Of a DNA stretch of 64,000 nt, positions 59,491 through 64,000 are shown piece by piece. The notes under the pieces were generated by a model. That model was not told where the DNA came from. It did no database searches and saw only the letters and a list, made by a program, of their open reading frames with translations. The translations under genes were made by a program, and so were the position numbers. How positions within the stretch are numbered: position 1 is the first letter of the stretch; the number at the start of each line of letters is the position of its first letter. The DNA is from JAEUQQ01 sp963697285. GTDB taxonomy: Bacteria > Acidobacteriota > Vicinamibacteria > Vicinamibacterales > JAFNAJ01. The stretch covers positions 434,001-498,000 of the forward strand of contig CAVONI010000011.1 of the NCBI GenBank assembly GCA_963697285.1, in the 5' to 3' direction.

Positions 59491-60325
59491 ATGACCCGAT
59501 TCCTCCGTGTTCCGACCTCGCTGCAGGCCTTCGTGGTGGCCTCGGCGTGCTGCCTGGCTGTCGCGTGCGGCCCGAAGTCGACGACGTTGCCGCAGGGCAC
59601 GCTCGAGCCCGACAAGTTGCTCTACGAGCGCGGAACCGCGGCGTTGAACGATCGCAAGTGGTTCACGGCGCGCGAGTACTTCCGCCAGATCGTCGATGGG
59701 TATCCACAGAGCACGTATCGCGCCGACTCGAAGCTCGGGCTCGCCGACGCGTTTCTCGGCGAGAAGTCGGCCGAGTCGTACGTGCTCGCCATCAACGAGT
59801 ACAAGGAGTTCCTGACGTTCTTCCCGACGCACGAACGGGCCGACTACGCGCAGTTCAAGCTGGCGATGGCCTACCACGGGCAGATGGCGAAACCCGAGCG
59901 GGATCAGACGCAGACCAAGGAGGCGCTCCGCGAGTTCGATGCCTTCTTCGAGCGCTTCCCGAACAGCAGCCTGGCCGACGAAGCGCGCGCGCGTCAACGC
60001 GAGGCGAAGGATCGCCTGAGCGAGTCGAACTATCGCGTGGGCTTGTTCTACTTCCGCTCGCGCTGGTATCCGGGTGCCGTCGACCGGTTCAAGCAAGTGC
60101 TGAAGGACGACCCGCAGTACACCGCCCGCGATGCCGTCTACTACTACCTCGGCGGAGTCACTGGCCCGAACCGACCAGGCCGCACAGGCCCTGCCCTACT
60201 TCGAACGCCTGGTCGCCGAGTTCGAGAAGAGCGAGCACCTGGTCGCTGCCCAGAAGCGAATCGCGGAGCTGAAGGCGATCGTCTCCGCCGCCCCGCCGCC
60301 CGCCCCGAAGGTACCGAATCCGTAG
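59491..60325 (+). CDS. bamD: BamD-like outer-membrane lipoprotein (frame shift near 60153)
   Basis: A 277-residue lipoprotein with TPR-like repeats, the BamD type that helps insert outer-membrane beta-barrels. A signal peptide ends in the lipobox CCLAVACGPK; repeats read LYERGTAALNDRKWFTAREYFRQ, INEYKEFLTFFPTHERADYAQ and ALREFDAFFERFPNSSLADEA (all shortened here). Removing one G from GGCGGAGTC (60151-60157) joins the parts as YYYLGESLARTDQAAQALPY and ends at the TAG of 60323-60325. The start at 59491 follows GTGAGAACG. Confidence 0.82.
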
Positions 60326-60326
60326 G

Positions 60327-60346
60327 GGCCGCGCCCCTGCGCGGCC
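60327..60346. terminator. Hairpin between convergent bamD and pgsA
   Basis: GGCCGCG (60327-60333) pairs with CGCGGCC (60340-60346) around six bases, in the 58-base gap between two converging genes. No T-run. A possible bidirectional terminator. Confidence 0.4.
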
Positions 60347-60383
60347 CGTGGCGCGCCAGTGCGGCCCGGCGCGATGTGCGGCC

Positions 60384-61004
60384 CTACCGCGTCCCCGTGC
60401 GCCGTTCGACCGTCGGCGGGCGTTCGCGTGCGGTGGTGATGTCGGCGACTTTCGGGCTCATCACGTAGCTGAAGCGACGGTAGTAGTCGCCCGCCGACCA
60501 CAGCGCCACCCCGACCACCAGCCACATCGCGATCTGCCCGAGCGTGACGAACAGGGGCACGCCGGCCTTGCCGACGAGGAGCAGCAACACGGCCGCCACC
60601 TGGACGCCCATCTTCCACTTGCCCAGTGACGAGGCGACGATCACGACGCCGCGCGCGGAGGCAATGCCGCGCAGGCCGGTCACGAGAATCTCGCGGCCGA
60701 TGATGGCTGCCGCCATCCAGGCCGCGGTCATCTCCATCTGCACGAGCGAGACGAGCGCGGCCGTGATCAGCAGCTTGTCGGCGACGGGGTCCATCAGCTG
60801 CCCGAGGGTCGTCACCTGCTTGCGGCGGCGTGCGAGGTAGCCGTCGAGCCAGTCGGTGATCGAGGCGACGGCGAAGATCGCGGCCGCGACGAGCTCCTTC
60901 GGAAACCCGAGGATGCGCGGCCCGCTGAACTCGGTGACGAGGATCACCACGAGCAATGGCACGAGGACAATGCGGCCGAGTGTGAGCGTGTTCGGCAGGT
61001 TCAT
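60384..61004 (-). CDS. pgsA: CDP-diacylglycerol-glycerol-3-phosphate 3-phosphatidyltransferase
   Basis: Makes phosphatidylglycerol phosphate at the membrane. The 206-residue polytopic product begins LPNTLTLGRIVLVPLLVVIL and carries the CDP-alcohol motif D-G-x2-A-R-x8-G-x3-D-x3-D in DWLDGYLARRRKQVTTLGQL followed by MDPVADK. Four to six membrane helices. The start at 61004 is preferred; an ATG at 61025 overlaps the promoter box. Confidence 0.9.
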   Translation of the reverse strand: MNLPNTLTLGRIVLVPLLVVILVTEFSGPRILGFPKELVAAAIFAVASITDWLDGYLARRRKQVTTLGQLMDPVADKLLITAALVSLVQMEMTAAWMAAAIIGREILVTGLRGIASARGVVIVASSLGKWKMGVQVAAVLLLLVGKAGVPLFVTLGQIAMWLVVGVALWSAGDYYRRFSYVMSPKVADITTARERPPTVERRTGTR

Positions 61005-61023
61005 CGCGGCAGCAGACGGCGCC

Positions 61024-61029
61024 ATTGTA
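61024..61029 (-). promoter_or_regulatory. -10 box TACAAT for pgsA
   Basis: On the minus strand TACAAT (61029-61024) lies 19 bases before the pgsA ATG, predicting a leader of about 12 bases. It is divergent from the box for the nucleotidyltransferase gene 37 bases away. Confidence 0.4.
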
Positions 61030-61065
61030 GCGCGACAGCCGGATGGCGGCTACGTGGGGGCGTGC

Positions 61066-61071
61066 TAACAT
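61066..61071 (+). promoter_or_regulatory. -10 box TAACAT before the nucleotidyltransferase gene
   Basis: TAACAT ends eleven bases before the ATG at 61083, with no Shine-Dalgarno between, giving at most a few untranslated bases. Confidence 0.35.
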
Positions 61072-61082
61072 CCCCGGCCGTC

Positions 61083-62138
61083 ATGAAAGCCATCATCCTT
61101 GCAGGCGGTCAGGGCACGCGGTTACGGCCGCTCACGTTGCACACGCCCAAGCCGATCGTCCCCGTCTTCAACCGTCCGTTCCTCACCTACCAGCTCGACC
61201 TGCTCCGGCAGGTGCCGGGCATCACCGAGATCATCCTCAGCCTCAACTACCAGCCAAGGCGGATCGAAGAGGTCTTCGGCGACGGCAGCACCACCGGCGT
61301 TCCGATCCGCTACATGGTCGAGCCCAGGCCCCTCGGGACGGCGGGGGCGATCAAGTTCGCCGCACCACACCTCGACGACAGCGTCGTGGTGTTCAACGGC
61401 GACGTCATGACGGAGATCGACCTGCGCGCGGTCATTGCACTCCACCGGGAACGAAAGGCCAGGGCGACCATCGTCCTGACGCCCGTCGCGAATCCGTCGG
61501 CCTATGGACTGGTCGAGACCGACGCCGACGCAAACGTCACCCGGTTCCTCGAGAAGCCGAAGGCCGACGAGATCACGTGCGACACGATCAACGCGGGCAT
61601 CTACGTCCTCGAGCCCGACACCCTCGACCGGATTCCAGACGACGTCAGCTGGTCGATCGAGCGCAGCTACTTTCCGTCGCTCGTCGAGCGGCGCGAGACC
61701 TTCGTCGCGTACGTGTACCGCGGTTACTGGATCGACATCGGCACGCCCGAGAAGTACGTGCAGGTGCACCGCGACATCATGGACGGCCGATTCCACGCGC
61801 CGCCGTTCGATGGTGACGCCTCGCGCGTGGTCGTCTCGCCCAGCGCGTCGATCGCCGACGGCGTCTCGATCACGGGGCCGTGCTTCATCGACGACGAGGT
61901 CGTCATCAAGGCCGGGTGTCGGATCGGTGCGCACACCGTGATCGGGCGGCAGAGCCACCTCGAGGACAACGTGCACATCGAGGGCTCGATCGTGTGGCCA
62001 AACGCGTGGATTGGCCGCGATGCGACGCTGCGTGACGCCGTCATCGGCCGGAACTGCCACGTCGGGCGCAGCGCGCAGCTTGGCGCCTCGACGTTGCTGG
62101 GCGACAAGACCGTCCTCACCGACTACACCCGGGCGTAG
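61083..62138 (+). CDS. Mannose-1-phosphate guanylyltransferase-like NDP-sugar pyrophosphorylase
   Basis: A 351-residue enzyme making a nucleotide sugar. MKAIILAGGQGTRLRPLT and TPKPIVPVFNRPFL are the nucleotidyltransferase signatures; VVVFNGDVMTEIDL holds the metal Asp; FLEKPKADEI and RGYWIDIGTPEKYVQ follow. The C-terminal 100 residues are a left-handed beta-helix (VVVSPSASIADGVSITG, IGRDATLRDAVIGRNCHVG). Next to a phosphomannomutase, GDP-mannose formation is the likely role; a glucose-1-phosphate enzyme is the alternative. Confidence 0.82.
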   Translation: MKAIILAGGQGTRLRPLTLHTPKPIVPVFNRPFLTYQLDLLRQVPGITEIILSLNYQPRRIEEVFGDGSTTGVPIRYMVEPRPLGTAGAIKFAAPHLDDSVVVFNGDVMTEIDLRAVIALHRERKARATIVLTPVANPSAYGLVETDADANVTRFLEKPKADEITCDTINAGIYVLEPDTLDRIPDDVSWSIERSYFPSLVERRETFVAYVYRGYWIDIGTPEKYVQVHRDIMDGRFHAPPFDGDASRVVVSPSASIADGVSITGPCFIDDEVVIKAGCRIGAHTVIGRQSHLEDNVHIEGSIVWPNAWIGRDATLRDAVIGRNCHVGRSAQLGASTLLGDKTVLTDYTRA

Positions 62139-62164
62139 CCCCTATCCTGACAAGGCAGATTCCG

Positions 62165-63521
62165 ATGAGCGTGAACCCCGGCATCTTCAAGGCCTACGAC
62201 ATCCGCGGCCTCTATCCGCAGGAACTCAACGAAGATCTCGCGCGCCAGGCGGGCCGTGCCTTCGTCGCCTACCTCCAGGCCCGCCGCATCGCGGTGTCGT
62301 GCGACATGCGCCTCTCGTCGCCGACGATGAAGGCGGCGTTCATCGACGGCGCGCGCGAGCAGGGTGCCGACGTCGTCGATTACGGCATGCTCGGGACCGA
62401 CATGATGTACTACGCCGTCTGCCGCGACGGGCTCGACGGAGGCGCGCAGATCACCGCATCGCACAATCCCAAGGAATACAACGGCATGAAGCTGGTGCGC
62501 CGCGAAGCGTTCCCGCTGTCGGGCGATGCCGGCATCAGCGACATGCGCGACATGATCGTGGGCGGCACCATCCCGGCGCCGCACGGGCCGCGCGGCACCC
62601 TGTCGTCGGTCGACATCGTCGACGACTACGTCGCGCACATGCTGACGTTCATCGACACATCGGTCATCAAGCCCTTCCACGCCGTGCTCGACGCCGGCAG
62701 CGGCATGGGCGGGCTCGTCGCACCGAAGCTGTTCGACAAGCTGCCGTGCAGGACCACGCGCCTGTGCTTCGACATCGACGGGACCTTTCCCAACCACGAG
62801 GCGAACCCGCTGATCGAGGAGAACCGCGCCGACATCACCGCGAAGGTGATCGAGACGAAGGCTGACATCGGCATCGCGTGGGATGGCGACGCCGACCGCT
62901 GCTTCTTCATCGACGGGACGGGCGAGTTCGTCGCCGGCGATTTCATCACGGCGCTGCTGGCCGAGGCGTTCCTGATCAGGACGCCCGGGATCGAAGATTG
63001 TCTACGACGTGCGCGCGAGCTACGCCGTGAAGGACATCGTCGCGAAGTACCACGGCACCGCGCTGATGAATCGCGTCGGGCACGCGTTCTTCAAGAAGCG
63101 GATGCGTGAAGAAGATGCCGTGTTCGGCGGCGAGGTCACGGGCCATTACTACTTCAAGGACTTCTACTACGCCGACAACGGGTTCCTGCCGGCCCTGCTG
63201 CTGCTCGAGTTGATGTCGAAGAAGAACGCCACGCTGGCCGACCTGCTGGCGCCGCTTCGCGAGCAGTACTTCATCTCGGGCGAGATCAACACCAAGGTCG
63301 CCAGCATGGACCTGGTGAACGCGAAGCTCGACGGCCTCGCGTCACAGTACGCGGACGGCAACGTCTACCGGATCGACGGCGTGTCGGCGGAGTTCCCCGA
63401 CTGGCACTTCAACGTGCGCGCGTCGAACACCGAGCCACTGCTGCGCCTGAACCTCGAGGCGACGACGCCGGCGCTGATGGAAGCCAGGCGCGACGCAATC
63501 CTGGGGTTCATCAGGAGCTAA
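62165..63521 (+). CDS. manB: Phosphomannomutase/phosphoglucomutase (frame shift near 62991)
   Basis: Interconverts hexose 6- and 1-phosphates. The 451-residue product has FKAYDIRGLYPQELNED, the phosphoserine loop ITASHNPKEYNGMK, the metal loop IAWDGDADRCFFIDG, and after the shift EVTGHYYFKDFYYADNGFLP and the phosphate-binding VRASNTEPLLRLNLEA. Removing one base at 62989-62993 restores KIVYDVRASYAVKDIV. ASHNPKEYNG and the partner gene favour phosphomannomutase for GDP-mannose supply. Confidence 0.88.
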
Positions 63522-63666
63522 ACCCTGAGCTCACATGTGTTGAGGGCGAAACGAATCGAACCCTCAGGTCTGGCGGGGTGATTCGCACGCGCCCCGCCCT
63601 CAGCACAACTGAGTCGAAGGGTAGGCGCACCGACACGACCAGCCTGGCGGGCGGCGCAACCAGCAT
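63522..63666. other. Intergenic stretch with imperfect inverted repeats
   Basis: No gene. CCCTGAG near 63525 and CCTCAGG near 63563 can pair weakly, and CCCTCAG at about 63597 can pair with CTGAG and GAAGGG just downstream. These may end the manB transcript. Nothing else recognised. Confidence 0.3.
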
Positions 63667-63695
63667 TTGCGCTCCCCCGCCGGGTTGATTACAAT
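63667..63695 (+). promoter_or_regulatory. Promoter of the tRNA-Gly gene
   Basis: TTGCGC (63667-63672), 17-base spacer, TACAAT (63690-63695). Predicted transcription start near 63702, about 23 bases before the mature tRNA. Confidence 0.6.
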
Positions 63696-63724
63696 TCGAG
63701 GTCTCGCGCGTTCAGCGCCTGCGA

Positions 63725-63798
63725 GCGGGCTTAGCATAGTGGTAATGTCCTGGCTTCCCAAGCCAGTCAGACGGGTTCGATTCCCGTAGCCCGCTCCA
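63725..63798 (+). tRNA. tRNA-Gly (anticodon CCC)
   Basis: Cloverleaf of 74 bases including an encoded CCA. The acceptor stem GCGGGCT (63725-63731) pairs with AGCCCGC; the anticodon arm CTGGC-TTCCCAA-GCCAG gives anticodon CCC; the T-arm is ACGGG-TTCGATT-CCCGT; the T-loop TTCGATT is standard. It reads GGG glycine codons, which suits a GC-rich genome. Confidence 0.93.
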
Positions 63799-64000
63799 AC
63801 AACATCTTCACAGTCAACTGTTTACGGACACGATGGGTCGCGTCTCCATCATGTCTCCATTCGCCGCGCCGTCTGGGCGACGACGAACGGCCCGTCCGGC
63901 CACGGGATCGCATCCTCCGTGGCCGCGAGGCGGAGGTGCATGTGGCGTGTCGCTCGGCGATTGCTGCACGAGCGGCCGGACGCCGAACTCGCGGAGGCCC
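63799..64000. other. Downstream flank of tRNA-Gly, no firm gene
   Basis: No gene can be supported. On the minus strand an open frame enters from beyond the window edge with high third-position GC and ends with ARRMET then TGA at about 63850; it could be the end of a gene. Short tandem TCTCCAT units occur at 63843-63860. The 3' end of a tRNA followed by a gene pointing back toward it is a common integrase layout, but no recombinase motif is visible. Confidence 0.25.

Noticed and set aside
63832..64000. A plus-strand ORF beginning MGRVSIMSPF after the tRNA
   Set aside because: Short, Arg/Pro/Gly-rich, no ribosome-binding site and no recognisable domain; runs off the window.

Overview
The window is a 64 kb piece of a very GC-rich bacterial chromosome. 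Protein style and gene content (ClpB next to FtsH, a class I-beta DAHP synthase inside a trp operon, a bifunctional AroD-AroE, SpoIVB-type S55 peptidase, many ECF sigma/anti-sigma pairs, RNase J, PASTA and bactofilin-like proteins) suggest Acidobacteriota, probably Vicinamibacteria-like. That placement is inference; no phylogeny was run. Genes are packed tightly, very often with ATGA or GTGA stop/start overlaps. I see no prophage genes, insertion sequence, CRISPR array or rRNA.

Layout. 1-4.4 kb: clpB (5' end outside the window) and ftsH, protein quality control. 4.4-6.8 kb, minus strand: CDGSH protein, rho with its own promoter, CoA-binding protein. 6.8-8.5 kb: GT39 glycosyltransferase. 8.5-16.9 kb, minus strand: a long operon-like run from an ECF sigma factor, anti-sigma and Spy-like protein through recG, rsmD, coaD, an aminotransferase and a GlcD-type oxidase. 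17-28 kb, plus strand: lexA, DUF3467, Y-family polymerase, nth, zincin, rsmA, rnj, ftsK, amidase, small membrane protein. 28-31.2 kb: pepA and exported or membrane proteins. 31.3-42.5 kb, minus strand: an aromatic supra-operon (trpL leader, aroDE, trpE, trpG, trpD, trpC, trpF, trpB, trpA, chorismate mutase, DAHP synthase, tyrA) followed by a JAMM peptidase. 42.6-46.7 kb: S55 peptidase and a beta-propeller protein. 46.7-52.3 kb: a second ECF/anti-sigma pair, a TPR protein and a very large sigma-54 activator. 52.5-60.3 kb, plus strand: aroC, def, fmt, rsmB, PASTA protein, rpe, thioesterase, epimerase, BamD-like lipoprotein. 60.4-63.5 kb: pgsA, a nucleotidyltransferase and phosphomannomutase. 63.7 kb: tRNA-Gly(CCC).

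Most notable biology. In front of the aromatic operon is a promoter, then a 27-residue leader ORF ending in a Tyr, Trp-Trp-Trp, Phe run, then a strong terminator hairpin, plus a 10-bp alternative antiterminator pairing. This has the architecture of ribosome-mediated attenuation, and its codons match the three branches the operon encodes.

Most notable caveat. At least 25 single-base frame shifts break 16 conserved genes (five in trpB, three each in trpA and coaD). All but one are net +1, and about ten are repaired by restoring CGCG from CGCCG or CGGCG. I treat these as probable sequencing or assembly errors and give the full gene extents. Anyone using automatic calls would wrongly see pseudogenes and one false gene fusion.
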